DNA of 64,000 nucleotides from Roseobacter sp. HKCCD6576-2 (GTDB taxonomy: Bacteria; Pseudomonadota; Alphaproteobacteria; Rhodobacterales; Rhodobacteraceae): NCBI RefSeq assembly GCF_013179285.1, contig NZ_WVNW01000005.1, positions 124,001 through 188,000 on the forward strand. Direction: 5' to 3'. Position 1 is the first letter of the stretch. Each line of letters opens with the position of its first letter. The translations under genes and the position numbers were made by a program. Below, one piece after another: positions 19,000 to 28,917 of this stretch. Below the pieces are notes generated by a model. The model worked only from the letters and a program-made list of their open reading frames with translations. It was not told the origin of the DNA and made no database searches.

Positions 19000-20322
19000 T
19001 TAGAGACTGGGTTTTTTCTGCAAGAGCGGCATTACATCGGCCATCTCGGGACCCCGTTCCAGACCGGTCACCGCCTTGCGGAGGGGCATGAACAATCCCT
19101 TGCCTTTGCGTCCCGTCGCCTCTTTCACCGCGCTGGTCCACTCGGCCCAGGTGGTCTCCGAATAGGGTGGCTCCGGCAGCATCTCGAAGGCTTGCACCAC
19201 GAAATCGTGGTCTTCCGCGTCCACCAAAGGCGTGGCCCCGTCCCGGAACAGCGCCCACCACCCCGCCAGATCGGCGCGCGTCGTGATGTTGGCCCGTGCG
19301 ACGGTCCAAAACGGCTCGGCCAGATCAGCAGGCACGCCGAGGGCCGCGACATCTTCGGCCACCGTAGACAAGGGCTGACCATGCAAATAGCGCCCGGTCA
19401 GCGGGTAAAGGTCTTCGACGTCAAATTTCGTCGGGGCCGCGCCGAAATGATCCAAATCGAACCCGTCTGCCAGTTCATTGAGCGAGCCGGCCAGTTCCAC
19501 CGGCTGCGACGAGCCGATCCGCGCCATATGTGACAGGAGCGCCATCGGCTCGACTCCATTCGCGCGCAAATCGCGCAAGGCCAGCGTGCCGAGACGTTTC
19601 GACAGCGCCTCCCCTTGCGGCCCGGTCAGAAGCGAGTGATGCGCGAAGCTCGGCACGGTGCCGCCCAAAGCTTCGATGATTTGAATCTGAGTTGCCGTGT
19701 TGGTCACATGGTCAGAGCCGCGGACCACATGGGTGATCCCCATCTCGGTATCATCAACCACGGAGGCAAGCGTATAGAGCACCTGCCCGTCCTGACGGAT
19801 CAGGACCGGATCACTGACACTGGCCGCGTCAATCGACAGATCGCCCAGAATACCATCGGTCCACTCGATCCGCTCGTGGTCGAGCAAGAACCGCCAAACC
19901 CCCTGCCCGCGCTCCGCCTTCAACGCGGCCTTCTCAGCGTCCGACAGCTTCAGCGCCGCCCGGTCATAGACCGGTGGCTGCCCCATATTGAGCTGCTTCT
20001 TGCGCTTCAGGTCCAGTTCCACCGGCGTCTCGAACGCCTCGTAAAACCGCCCTTTCTCGCGCAGAGCATCCGCCGCTGCCGCGTAACGGTCGAGCCGGTC
20101 CGATTGCCGTTCAACCCGGTCCCAGGTCAGGCCGAGCCATTCCAGGTCTTCCTGGATCGCATCGGCATAAGCCTGGGTGGAACGTTCCGGGTCGGTATCA
20201 TCCAAGCGCAGGATGAATTGCCCGCCCGCCTTCCGCGCGATTAGGTAGTTGAACAGCGCAGCACGCAGATTTCCGATATGCAAATAACCAGTGGGAGATG
20301 GCGCAAAACGGGTGATGGTCAT
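19000..20322 (-). CDS. gltX: Glutamyl-tRNA synthetase
   Basis: A 440-residue class I synthetase that charges tRNA-Glu (and may misacylate tRNA-Gln where an amidotransferase is used). The HIGH-type motif is GYLHIGNLRAAL near residue 12 and the KMSKS-type motif is ALSKRLG near 245. The start is the ATG at 20322 with GGAGG 5 bases upstream; the longer frame upstream is not coding. It is divergent from the zincin gene, 64 bp away. Many Rhodobacterales carry two GltX paralogues, and I cannot say which this is. Confidence 0.95.
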   Translation of the reverse strand: MTITRFAPSPTGYLHIGNLRAALFNYLIARKAGGQFILRLDDTDPERSTQAYADAIQEDLEWLGLTWDRVERQSDRLDRYAAAADALREKGRFYEAFETPVELDLKRKKQLNMGQPPVYDRAALKLSDAEKAALKAERGQGVWRFLLDHERIEWTDGILGDLSIDAASVSDPVLIRQDGQVLYTLASVVDDTEMGITHVVRGSDHVTNTATQIQIIEALGGTVPSFAHHSLLTGPQGEALSKRLGTLALRDLRANGVEPMALLSHMARIGSSQPVELAGSLNELADGFDLDHFGAAPTKFDVEDLYPLTGRYLHGQPLSTVAEDVAALGVPADLAEPFWTVARANITTRADLAGWWALFRDGATPLVDAEDHDFVVQAFEMLPEPPYSETTWAEWTSAVKEATGRKGKGLFMPLRKAVTGLERGPEMADVMPLLQKKPSL

Positions 20323-20386
20323 CGGAACCTCCAAATTCAGGGCCGATCCTCTTTCACAGGCGACTGCTTTTGTCCATATCGGGCCT

Positions 20387-20794
20387 ATGTCCGACTGGTC
20401 CAAATCGACACCGCCCGATCTTAACGCATTCGAAGCGCTGGCGCTTGCGGCGCGCGCGACCCTGCCGGCGCCCTATTCCGAGGCGGCACAAGCCGTCGTT
20501 CTGCGGGTCGAGGATTTCGCACCCGACAAGATGCTGGCCGAGATGGGAATGGAGAACCCGTTCGAGTTGACCGGTCTTTATGAAGGCATCCCCCTGACCG
20601 AGAAATCGGTGATGGATCAACCCTTTGGCCCTGACACGATCTGGCTTTTCCGCCGCCCGATCTTGGAGGAATGGGCCGAACGCGGCGACGTCCCCCTGGG
20701 CGATCTTGTTGCCCACGTCTTGGTCCATGAACTGGCGCATCACTTCGGCTGGTCCGATGCCGATATTGCCCAGATTGACCGCTGGTGGGAGTGA
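20387..20794 (+). CDS. Zincin-like metallopeptidase family protein
   Basis: A 135-residue protein with the zinc-protease motif HELAHHFGWSD near residue 115, where His-Glu-x-x-His plus a downstream Asp is the pattern of the small zincin_1 (DUF1025) family. It has no signal peptide or membrane segment. I chose the ATG at 20387 (MSDWSKSTPP). Its physiological substrate is unknown across the family. Confidence 0.8.
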   Translation: MSDWSKSTPPDLNAFEALALAARATLPAPYSEAAQAVVLRVEDFAPDKMLAEMGMENPFELTGLYEGIPLTEKSVMDQPFGPDTIWLFRRPILEEWAERGDVPLGDLVAHVLVHELAHHFGWSDADIAQIDRWWE

Positions 20795-20884
20795 CGTCGC
20801 CCGGCTCACACCATTGTGCGCTGGCCTGGGGTGATTCCGCTGCTACCTTTCTCCAAAGACATCCCTCAGATTGGAGCCTGCCGC

Positions 20885-21799
20885 ATGCCTCGCTTAACCC
20901 GCCGCCAAACCCTCACCGCCGGGGCTGCCCTGCCGCTGGCCGCCCTTGCGCCTGCCGCGCAGGCAGATGCACCTATGCTTGGGGCCGATTTTGCGATGCA
21001 TCGCCGGTTCACCCTTGGCGGTTTTGAAGTCACAACGCTTCTGGTCGGCACCTCGCCGGCCAATGACCTGCAATCGATCTTCGGGATGAATGTCAGCGCC
21101 GAAGAGTTTGCCGAGGTCAGCGCCGCCAATTTCATCTCGCCTGATCAGGCACAGTTTTTCTTCACACCGACCGTGATCAACACCGGGGCCGACCTGGTGC
21201 TGTTCGACACGGGGTTGAACGCGGCGGGCACCACCGGCGCGCTTGCGGCGGCGGGGTATACGCCGGATCAGATCGACCTCGTCGTGTTGACCCATATGCA
21301 CGGCGACCATATCGGCGGAATGCTGTCGGACGGCCCACCGACTTTCCCCAATGCCCGTTATGCCACGGGCCGTGTCGAATATGACGCTTGGGCCGCCGCC
21401 GGCAATGACGGGTTCAACCAAAACGTGCGCCCGTTTGCCGATCAGATGACCTTCTTGGAGGACGGCCAAGAGGCCGCCTCTGGCCTGACCGCGATGGCGG
21501 CGTTCGGTCATACACCGGGCCATATGGTCTATCGGATCGAAAGCCAGGGCGAGGGCCTCGTCCTCTTCGCGGATCTCGCCAATCACCCGATCTGGTCGCT
21601 GGCCCGCCCGGATTGGGAGGTGCGGTTTGATATGGATAAAGAGGCCGCCGCAGCCAGCCGTCGACGTGTTTTGAGCATGATTGCGGCCGAACGCCTTCCG
21701 GCCATCGGCTATCATATGCCCTTCCCCGCCTTGGGTTATGTCGCGACCGATGGTGACGGGTTCCGTTGGGTTCCGGAAGCCGGGCAGCTTATGGGCTAA
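20885..21799 (+). CDS. Secreted MBL-fold metallo-hydrolase
   Basis: A 304-residue metallo-beta-lactamase fold protein. The N-terminus LTRRQTLTAGAALPLAALA followed by AQA is a twin-arginine signal, so the folded enzyme is sent to the periplasm. Zinc motifs THMHGDHIGG, GHTPGHMVY and LFADLANHP are intact. Relatives include lactonases and other ester or thioester hydrolases; the sequence does not point to one substrate. The start at 20885 is chosen to put the RR motif close to the N-terminus. Confidence 0.85.
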   Translation: MPRLTRRQTLTAGAALPLAALAPAAQADAPMLGADFAMHRRFTLGGFEVTTLLVGTSPANDLQSIFGMNVSAEEFAEVSAANFISPDQAQFFFTPTVINTGADLVLFDTGLNAAGTTGALAAAGYTPDQIDLVVLTHMHGDHIGGMLSDGPPTFPNARYATGRVEYDAWAAAGNDGFNQNVRPFADQMTFLEDGQEAASGLTAMAAFGHTPGHMVYRIESQGEGLVLFADLANHPIWSLARPDWEVRFDMDKEAAAASRRRVLSMIAAERLPAIGYHMPFPALGYVATDGDGFRWVPEAGQLMG

Positions 21800-21819
21800 G
21801 CAGCAACCCGACCGGGGGG

Positions 21820-22248
21820 TCAGCTTGGGGAGACCGGCCAGCGGCGGCCCAAATCCTCAAGCCCATCGGCGATCAATTCGGCCAAGACGTCCATGTCGAT
21901 ATCTGCAAGCTTGTTGACATAAAGACAGGCCCGACCGGTTTTGTGCTTGCCCAACCGCGCCAAGAGTGCATCGCGTTCGGCATAGCCGGGCATGATGTAG
22001 AGCGAGAGATTTGATTTCCGTGGCGAAAACCCGGTGGCGAGGAAATCTCCCTCTCGGCCCGTGTCATACCGATAGTGATAGCGTCCATAGCCCACAATCG
22101 TCGGCCCCCACATAACCGGCGTCCAGCCTGTTACCTCGCGAAACAGCGCATCCAGCGCCAACCCATCGGCCCGGCGCACCGGATGTTCCACAGCCTCCAG
22201 AAAGGCGGTTACAGACTCGCCTGTTGGTTGGGTTTTGTTTGCCGTCAT
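21820..22248 (-). CDS. DUF1801 domain-containing protein
   Basis: A 142-residue protein of the YdhG/DUF1801 family, with the typical VMWGPTIVGYGRYHYRY and LSLYIMPGY segments. The function of the family is not established. The ATG at 22248 is preceded by GGGGGCG; a GTG at 22251 is possible. It converges with the MBL gene (21 bp). Confidence 0.85.
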   Translation of the reverse strand: MTANKTQPTGESVTAFLEAVEHPVRRADGLALDALFREVTGWTPVMWGPTIVGYGRYHYRYDTGREGDFLATGFSPRKSNLSLYIMPGYAERDALLARLGKHKTGRACLYVNKLADIDMDVLAELIADGLEDLGRRWPVSPS

Positions 22249-22301
22249 CACGCCCCCTTGCCACCAATCGTATAGGATTTGGCGTTTGGGCCAAAGTGGG
22301 C

Positions 22302-23828
22302 TTAGACACGATCCCCCCGGTCCAATCGTGCCAGCACCTCCGCTGCACCTTCCAAAACATGCGCCCGCCGTGTCGCATCCATCCGATCCCAGACCCGATA
22401 CATCTGCGCCATACGCGGATTTGTCTCAAATCGGCGACGATGACGGTCCAGAAACGCCCAATATAAGAGGTTGAACGGGCAGGCCCCGACGCCGGTCTGC
22501 TGGGCAACCGAATACGCGCAGTCTCGGCAGTAGTCCGACATCTTGTTGATGTAGTTGCCGCCCGAAACATAGAGCTTCGACCCGACAATGCCGCCATCCG
22601 CGAACTGGCTCATCCCGATCACGTTCGGCGCCTCGACCCATTCATAGGCATCCGCGTACACAGCCAGATACCATTCATGCACCTGGTAGGGATCAATACC
22701 GGCCAATAGGGCGAAATTGCCCGTCACCATCAAGCGCTGGATATGATGGGCATAAGCCTCGTCCCGCGTTTGCTCGACCGCTTCGGCGACGCAACGCATG
22801 TCGGTCTCTCCGCTCCAATAGAACGCGGGCAGCGCCCGATCATGGCCTAGGGCGTTTCGGGTCACATAATCTGGCCCTTCTCGGAAATAGATGCCGCGCA
22901 TGTATTCGCGCCAGCCGATGATCTGGCGGATGAACCCCTCCACGGCGTTGATCGGCGCTTGCCCCGCCCGCCAGGCCGCCTCCGCCGCGCCGCAAATCTC
23001 CTGCCAGGTCAGCAACCCAGCATTCAGATACATCGAGATCACAGAATGATAGAGAAACCGATTGCCGCTGAGCATGGCGTCTTGATAATCGCCGAATTTC
23101 GGCAAGGCGTGGGTGATGAAATGGTCAAGCGCCTGACGCGCCTCGGCCTGATCGGTGGCAAACCAAAACGGGCGCAGCGTGCCGAAGTTATCGCCGAAAC
23201 GCGCCTCGACCAGCGCCAATACGGCGTCAACGGCCTCATCGGGCGCAAATCGCATCGGGCCATCAAAGTCGATGCTATCAGGCGCCGGTTTGCGGTTGTC
23301 ATGGTCGTAATTCCATTGCCCGCCCGCCGGTTTGTCTCCCTCCATCAACAGCCCGGTTTTGCGCCGCATAAGGCGATAAAAGTGCTCCATTCGCAGTGCT
23401 TTGCGGCCCTCGGCCCAGGCGTCGAACTCTGCGTGCGACGAAAGAAACCGATCATCTGGGAACAGATGCACGGGCAAAGGGCTATCCTCTAACGCCGAGA
23501 TCAAACGCCATTCGCCGGGCTCCGTCGCCAACACCTCTATCGCCCCTAACGCGGCGGCATGGCGAAGTAGTTCGCCAGTAATTGAGCCGGTGTTGTCCGG
23601 GTCATCAAGGCGCGTGTAGCGCACCCGCCAGCCGTCTTGCGCCAACCGCACGGCAAACTTCCGCATCGCCGCAAAGAGAAACGCGATCTTTTTCGGGTGA
23701 TGGGGCACGTAACTGGCCTCGTCAGCCACCTCTGCCATGATCACGACATCGGATGTCTGATCGGCCTCGCGTAGTGCAGACAGATCCAGGCTGAGTTGAT
23801 CCCCCAGGACTAGAACCAGCCTCACCAC
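22302..23828 (-). CDS. Cryptochrome/photolyase of the Fe-S (FeS-BCP, CryB/PhrB) class
   Basis: About 508 residues, matching the deoxyribodipyrimidine photolyase-related family. Hallmarks: LVLGDQLS at the N-terminus, GWREYMRGIYF in the FAD domain, and four cysteines (MRCVAEA, YCRDC and GACPFN) placed as the ligands of the 4Fe-4S cluster. Such proteins repair (6-4) photoproducts or act as blue-light sensors, binding FAD and a lumazine antenna. I favour the GTG at 23828, which overlaps the TGA of the upstream SDR gene (GTGGTGA); a TTG at 23849 is also possible. The SDR-photolyase pair forms one coupled unit. Confidence 0.88.
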   Translation of the reverse strand: MVRLVLVLGDQLSLDLSALREADQTSDVVIMAEVADEASYVPHHPKKIAFLFAAMRKFAVRLAQDGWRVRYTRLDDPDNTGSITGELLRHAAALGAIEVLATEPGEWRLISALEDSPLPVHLFPDDRFLSSHAEFDAWAEGRKALRMEHFYRLMRRKTGLLMEGDKPAGGQWNYDHDNRKPAPDSIDFDGPMRFAPDEAVDAVLALVEARFGDNFGTLRPFWFATDQAEARQALDHFITHALPKFGDYQDAMLSGNRFLYHSVISMYLNAGLLTWQEICGAAEAAWRAGQAPINAVEGFIRQIIGWREYMRGIYFREGPDYVTRNALGHDRALPAFYWSGETDMRCVAEAVEQTRDEAYAHHIQRLMVTGNFALLAGIDPYQVHEWYLAVYADAYEWVEAPNVIGMSQFADGGIVGSKLYVSGGNYINKMSDYCRDCAYSVAQQTGVGACPFNLLYWAFLDRHRRRFETNPRMAQMYRVWDRMDATRRAHVLEGAAEVLARLDRGDRV

Positions 23829-24490
23829 GGCACCGCCTGCCCGGTCCAATCAAAAAAACCGCCGGTATCGATCGGGGTCAGCCCGTCCATAACGTTCAGC
23901 AGGTTTTCGGCCGCTTCGGAGGCGGGAACAGACGGATGGCGCCCCAGGTATTTCTCTGTGAACGCCGTCTGCACCGTGCCGGGATGCAAGGCCACACAGA
24001 TCGCCGGTTTCCGCGTTCGCGCGATCTCGATGGCAGAGGTCCGTATCACCTGGTTCAACGCGGCCTTTGCGGTTCGGTAGCTGATCCAACCGCCCAATCG
24101 ATTGTCTCCGATTGACCCAACCCGCGCCGAGAGCACGGCGAAAACACTGCGCCGCTCCCGTGGCAGGAGCGCCAGCCCGTGTTTCAACACCAAAGCCGGG
24201 CCCAAGGCATTGAGCCGGAACTGATCAAGCATCGCCTCGGGTGACAGCGTCTTGAGGGTCTTTTCCGGCTCTGCCCCCGCGATCTCTAACGCGCCGCTCG
24301 CCACAACGATCCGGTCAAACGTTCCTTCCAACGCCCCGAGATGCGCCGCGACGTTGGCCTCGTCGGTCACATCCAGCCCGTCGCCGGAGCGTGAGAGGCC
24401 CGTCACCTCAGCCCCCCGCAGTCGCAGGGCTTCCGTCAGCGCGGAACCGATGCCGCCCGATGCGCCAATGATCAATGCGCGTTCTGTCAT
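23822..24490 (-). CDS. Short-chain dehydrogenase/reductase (CsgA/C-factor-like)
   Basis: A 222-residue Rossmann-fold oxidoreductase. The NAD(P) loop IIGASGGIGSAL is at residues 7-18, the catalytic Ser is in VLSARVGS and Tyr-x3-Lys is SYRTAKAAL. Substrate unknown. Its stop codon overlaps the start of the photolyase gene, so the two are translationally coupled; a role in pterin or flavin supply or in photo-oxidative stress is conceivable but unproven. Confidence 0.88.
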   Translation of the reverse strand: MTERALIIGASGGIGSALTEALRLRGAEVTGLSRSGDGLDVTDEANVAAHLGALEGTFDRIVVASGALEIAGAEPEKTLKTLSPEAMLDQFRLNALGPALVLKHGLALLPRERRSVFAVLSARVGSIGDNRLGGWISYRTAKAALNQVIRTSAIEIARTRKPAICVALHPGTVQTAFTEKYLGRHPSVPASEAAENLLNVMDGLTPIDTGGFFDWTGQAVPW

Positions 24491-24582
24491 CCTTTGCCAG
24501 CTAGCCGGGTCGAACCACGGGTCAACCGCGCTGACCCAAAAAGGGGGTTTTCATCTGCGCCCGTGTTCGTAAACTGCGACCC

Positions 24583-24669
24583 ATGACATCGCGCAGCCAT
24601 ATCGTTCCGACCGCCGCCCCTTTGGGCGCGCTCGACCTGCGTGGTCTTCTCCTTCTTAGCCGCCTCTGA
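24583..24669 (+). CDS. Leucine-rich leader peptide upstream of cupin-leuA
   Basis: A 28-codon open frame with Leu at positions 14, 17, 19, 22-25 and 28, including the run CTT CTC CTT CTT at 24646-24657. It ends with TGA at 24667-24669 inside the first arm of a 10-bp hairpin. The layout is that of an amino-acid-sensing leader: ribosomes stall on Leu codons when charged tRNA-Leu is scarce. It precedes the cupin gene and leuA by 72 and 433 bases. The peptide itself probably has no other function. No strong ribosome binding site is visible. Confidence 0.75.
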   Translation: MTSRSHIVPTAAPLGALDLRGLLLLSRL

Positions 24670-24734
24670 GCGTGCCTTTCGGCGCGACCGCTCAGAGGAG
24701 GAATAGCGCCGAGTGACCCAGGCAATCTAAGAAG
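24652..24734 (+). promoter_or_regulatory. Leu-responsive RNA switch: two alternative pairings ahead of the cupin gene
   Basis: Pairing 1: CCTCTGAGCG (24663-24672) with CGCTCAGAGG (24689-24698), a perfect 10-bp stem that includes the leader stop codon. Pairing 2: CTTCTTAG (24652-24659, the last Leu codons) with CTAAGAAG (24727-24734), which is part of the ribosome binding site of the cupin gene at 24742. A ribosome stalled on the Leu codons would block pairing 2 and leave the start site open. No U-run follows stem 1, so a translational or Rho-linked mechanism fits better than a classical terminator. The pairings are seen; the mechanism is inferred. Confidence 0.55.
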
Positions 24735-24741
24735 AGACATC

Positions 24742-25098
24742 ATGCAGAAAGTGAACCTTGCCGAAAAACTGGCCATGTTCGACACCCATTGGGACCCCCA
24801 TGTGGTGGCGACCTATAATGATAACGACGTTCTGATCGTGAAGTTTCAAGGGGAGTTCCCCTTCCACAAACACGCGACGACGGACGACTTCTTCCTCGTC
24901 ATCGACGGCGAAGTGACGATGGAGTTCGAAGACCATGACCCCATCCGCTTCGGCCCCGGCGAAATCGTTGTTGTGCCCAAAGGCGTGATACACCGGCCAC
25001 GCGCCGAGGAAGAGGCCAAAGTCCTCCTAATCGAGCCGACTGGCGAACCCAATTCCGGCGACGCAGACCGCGCGCCTGCCCCCAAGCCTTCTATTTGA
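24742..25098 (+). CDS. Small cupin-domain protein
   Basis: A 118-residue single-cupin protein. Metal-binding motif 1 is FPFHKHATTDDFFLVIDGEV and motif 2 is VPKGVIHRP, so His and Glu-type ligands are largely present (Asp replaces the usual Glu). It starts after GAAGAGA and ends 4 bp before leuA, so it is in the leuA operon and under the Leu leader. Its task is unknown; a dioxygenase, isomerase or metal-buffer role are all possible. Confidence 0.85.
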   Translation: MQKVNLAEKLAMFDTHWDPHVVATYNDNDVLIVKFQGEFPFHKHATTDDFFLVIDGEVTMEFEDHDPIRFGPGEIVVVPKGVIHRPRAEEEAKVLLIEPTGEPNSGDADRAPAPKPSI

Positions 25099-25102
25099 TG
25101 AG

Positions 25103-26680
25103 ATGAAACCAATGAACACTGACAAAAACCGCGTGGTGATTTTCGACACCACCCTGCGCGATGGCGAGCAATCCCCAGGCGCAACCATGAGCCACGAAGA
25201 GAAATTGGAGATCGCGAGTCTCCTGGACGATATGGGCGTCGACATCATTGAGGCCGGTTTCCCAATCGCATCGGAGGGCGATTTCGCCGCCGTCTCCGAG
25301 ATCGCGAAGAACGCCCAGAACAGCGTGATCTGCGGCCTGTCTCGCGCGAATTACAAGGATATCGACCGCTGTTGGGAGGCCGTGCGCCATGCCAAGCAGC
25401 CCCGCATCCACACCTTCATCGGCACCTCGCCACTGCACCGCGCGATCCCCAACCTGACCCAGGATGAGATGGCCCAACGCATCCACGACACCGTGACCCA
25501 TGCGCGGAACCTCTGCGACAATGTGCAGTGGAGCCCGATGGACGCGACCCGGACCGAGTGGGATTACCTCGCCCGCGTGGTCGAGATTGCGATCAAGGCC
25601 GGGGCGACCACCATCAACATTCCCGACACGGTTGGCTATACCGCCCCGAACGAATCCGCCGAGTTGATCCGTCGGTTGATCGCCGAGGTCCCTGGCGCGG
25701 ATGAGGTGATTTTCTCCACCCATTGCCATAATGATCTGGGCATGGCGACGGCCAATTCACTGGCAGCCGTTGAAGGCGGCGCGCGGCAAATTGAGTGCAC
25801 CATCAACGGCTTGGGCGAACGCGCGGGCAATACCGCGTTGGAAGAGGTCGTGATGGCGATGAAGGTCCGCCACGACATCATGCCCTTCACCACCGGCATC
25901 GATGCGACCAAGATCATGAACATCTCGCGCCGCGTCGCCACGGTTTCCGGCTTCCCGGTACAGTTTAACAAAGCGATCGTCGGCAAAAACGCCTTTGCCC
26001 ATGAATCGGGCATCCACCAAGACGGGATGCTGAAAAATGCCGAGACCTTCGAGATCATGCGGCCCGAGGATGTCGGCCTCAGCGAAACCAATATCGTCAT
26101 GGGCAAGCATTCCGGCCGCGCGGCGCTGCGCTCGAAGCTGAAAGATCTGGGGTATGATCTGGGCGACAACCAGTTGAACGATCTCTTCGTCCGCTACAAA
26201 GAATTGGCGGACCGCAAGAAAGAGGTTTTCGATGACGACCTGGTCGCTCTGGTTTCCGACAGTGCCGCCACCGATCTGGATGACCATCTGCAACTGCAAT
26301 CGATGACCGTAGTGTGCGGCACGGAGGGGCCGCAAAAAGCAACGATGACCATGACGGTCGATGGCGTCGAGAAATCGGTCGAAGCGACGGGGGACGGCCC
26401 TGTCGATGCGGCCTTTAACGCGGTCAAAGCGGTCTTTCCCCATGCTGCAACGCTGCAGCTTTATCAGGTGCATGCCGTGACTGAGGGCACCGACGCCCAG
26501 GCCACGGTCAGCGTCCGGATGGAGGAAGAAGGCCGGATCGCAACGGGTCAATCCGCCGATACGGACACCGTCGTGGCCAGTGTACGCGCCTATATCAATG
26601 CCCTCAACCGCCTGATCCTCCGCCGTGAGAAGGGCGCCGGCCATGACCTGCCGGAAGTGTCTTATAAAGACGTCTCTTGA
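25103..26680 (+). CDS. leuA: 2-isopropylmalate synthase
   Basis: A 525-residue LeuA, the first committed enzyme of leucine synthesis: acetyl-CoA plus 2-oxoisovalerate gives 2-isopropylmalate. The catalytic TIM barrel shows TTLRDGEQSPGATM at residues 14-27 and the metal HCHND near 210; the regulatory LeuA dimer domain for leucine feedback follows after about residue 390. Two ATGs are possible, 25103 and 25112; neither has a strong ribosome site. Control by the leader at 24583 fits end-product regulation. Confidence 0.96.
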   Translation: MKPMNTDKNRVVIFDTTLRDGEQSPGATMSHEEKLEIASLLDDMGVDIIEAGFPIASEGDFAAVSEIAKNAQNSVICGLSRANYKDIDRCWEAVRHAKQPRIHTFIGTSPLHRAIPNLTQDEMAQRIHDTVTHARNLCDNVQWSPMDATRTEWDYLARVVEIAIKAGATTINIPDTVGYTAPNESAELIRRLIAEVPGADEVIFSTHCHNDLGMATANSLAAVEGGARQIECTINGLGERAGNTALEEVVMAMKVRHDIMPFTTGIDATKIMNISRRVATVSGFPVQFNKAIVGKNAFAHESGIHQDGMLKNAETFEIMRPEDVGLSETNIVMGKHSGRAALRSKLKDLGYDLGDNQLNDLFVRYKELADRKKEVFDDDLVALVSDSAATDLDDHLQLQSMTVVCGTEGPQKATMTMTVDGVEKSVEATGDGPVDAAFNAVKAVFPHAATLQLYQVHAVTEGTDAQATVSVRMEEEGRIATGQSADTDTVVASVRAYINALNRLILRREKGAGHDLPEVSYKDVS

Positions 26681-26783
26681 TGTGACTCAAACCCCGGGCG
26701 GGGCCGACCCCCACAGCCAAACGCCGCCACAAATCCTCTGAATGTGCGATTTGGCCCCACCCGGAACAGCGAAATAGCGCTGA

Positions 26784-27941
<1,158 letters not shown>

Positions 27942-27984
27942 TCCGCCACCCGGCCCCTGACACCGCCGGATCGCAAGGATCAAA

Positions 27985-28917
27985 ATGGCCCGGGATCGCA
28001 ATGATCAAGCCTATGCCCGCCCCGTCCGGCGCCTGCTGCTGACGGTCGTTGTCCTATGCCTGGTGTCCCTCGTTTTGATCTGGCGGATCGACAATCCCAG
28101 GGTTGAACGGATGCGCGCCGAGATCATCGACCGGGTGGTGCCCAATATGGAATGGGCCATGGCGCCAGTCACCGGCATGGCGCGGATGCTGGATGACTTC
28201 CAAAGCTACACAAGGCTCTACGAGCAAAACCAGGAACTGCGCCGCGAGTTGCAGCAGATGCGGGCTTGGCGCGAGGCAGCCTTGCAACTGGAACAGGAAA
28301 ACGCCCGGCTCCTCGATCTGAACCGGGTACAACTTGACCCCGAACTGACTTTCGTGACCGGCATCGTCTTGGCCGATAGCGGCTCGCCCTTCCGACGCTC
28401 CGTCTTGCTCAATGTGGGGGCGCGCGACGGCATTCTGGATGGCTGGGCCACAATGGACGGATTGGGCGTTGTTGGCCGGATCGCCGGCGTCGGCGAACGC
28501 ACGGCTCGGGTTCTGCTTCTAACCGATAGCAATAGCCGAGTGCCGGTCACGGTGCAGCCCTCGGGCCAGCAAGCGCTTTTGCTTGGCGACAACTCCCTCG
28601 CCCCCGCGCTGGAGTTTATCGAAGACCCCGAAGATATTTCCGCCGGCGACCGGGTGGTGACCTCGGGTGATGGTGGTCTTTTCCCTGCCGGTCTTTTGGT
28701 CGGTCAGGTCGTGATGACCCCCGATGGGCGGGTGCGTGCACGGCTTGCGGCCGATTATGCCCGGCTAAACTTCCTTAGGGTGATGCGGAGCCACCCTGGC
28801 ACCACGCTTAGCGATCCCGGCGGGTTGATCGGCCCACCTTGGCCGCTGCCTGACACCGAAACAGATGCCGCACCAATCAGTGCGCCGCTTCTGGAAACCG
28901 GTGAGTTGGGCCAATGA
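27985..28917 (+). CDS. mreC: Rod-shape determining protein MreC
   Basis: A 310-residue protein with one N-terminal membrane helix (LLLTVVVLCLVSLVLIW), a coiled coil (about 70-110, rich in Gln/Glu/Leu) and the beta-barrel MreC domain in the periplasm. It links MreB to PBP2. Its TGA overlaps the mreD ATG by 4 bp. Confidence 0.95.
   Translation: MARDRNDQAYARPVRRLLLTVVVLCLVSLVLIWRIDNPRVERMRAEIIDRVVPNMEWAMAPVTGMARMLDDFQSYTRLYEQNQELRRELQQMRAWREAALQLEQENARLLDLNRVQLDPELTFVTGIVLADSGSPFRRSVLLNVGARDGILDGWATMDGLGVVGRIAGVGERTARVLLLTDSNSRVPVTVQPSGQQALLLGDNSLAPALEFIEDPEDISAGDRVVTSGDGGLFPAGLLVGQVVMTPDGRVRARLAADYARLNFLRVMRSHPGTTLSDPGGLIGPPWPLPDTETDAAPISAPLLETGELGQ

Noticed and set aside
17750-19003. A 417-codon plus-strand frame
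   Set aside because: It is antisense to the MATE gene, very rich in Arg, His and Gln as shadow frames in GC-rich DNA are, and has no recognisable motif.
24663-24698. Leader hairpin as a classical intrinsic terminator
   Set aside because: The 10-bp stem is strong but is followed by AGGAATAG, with no run of T, so intrinsic termination is unlikely.
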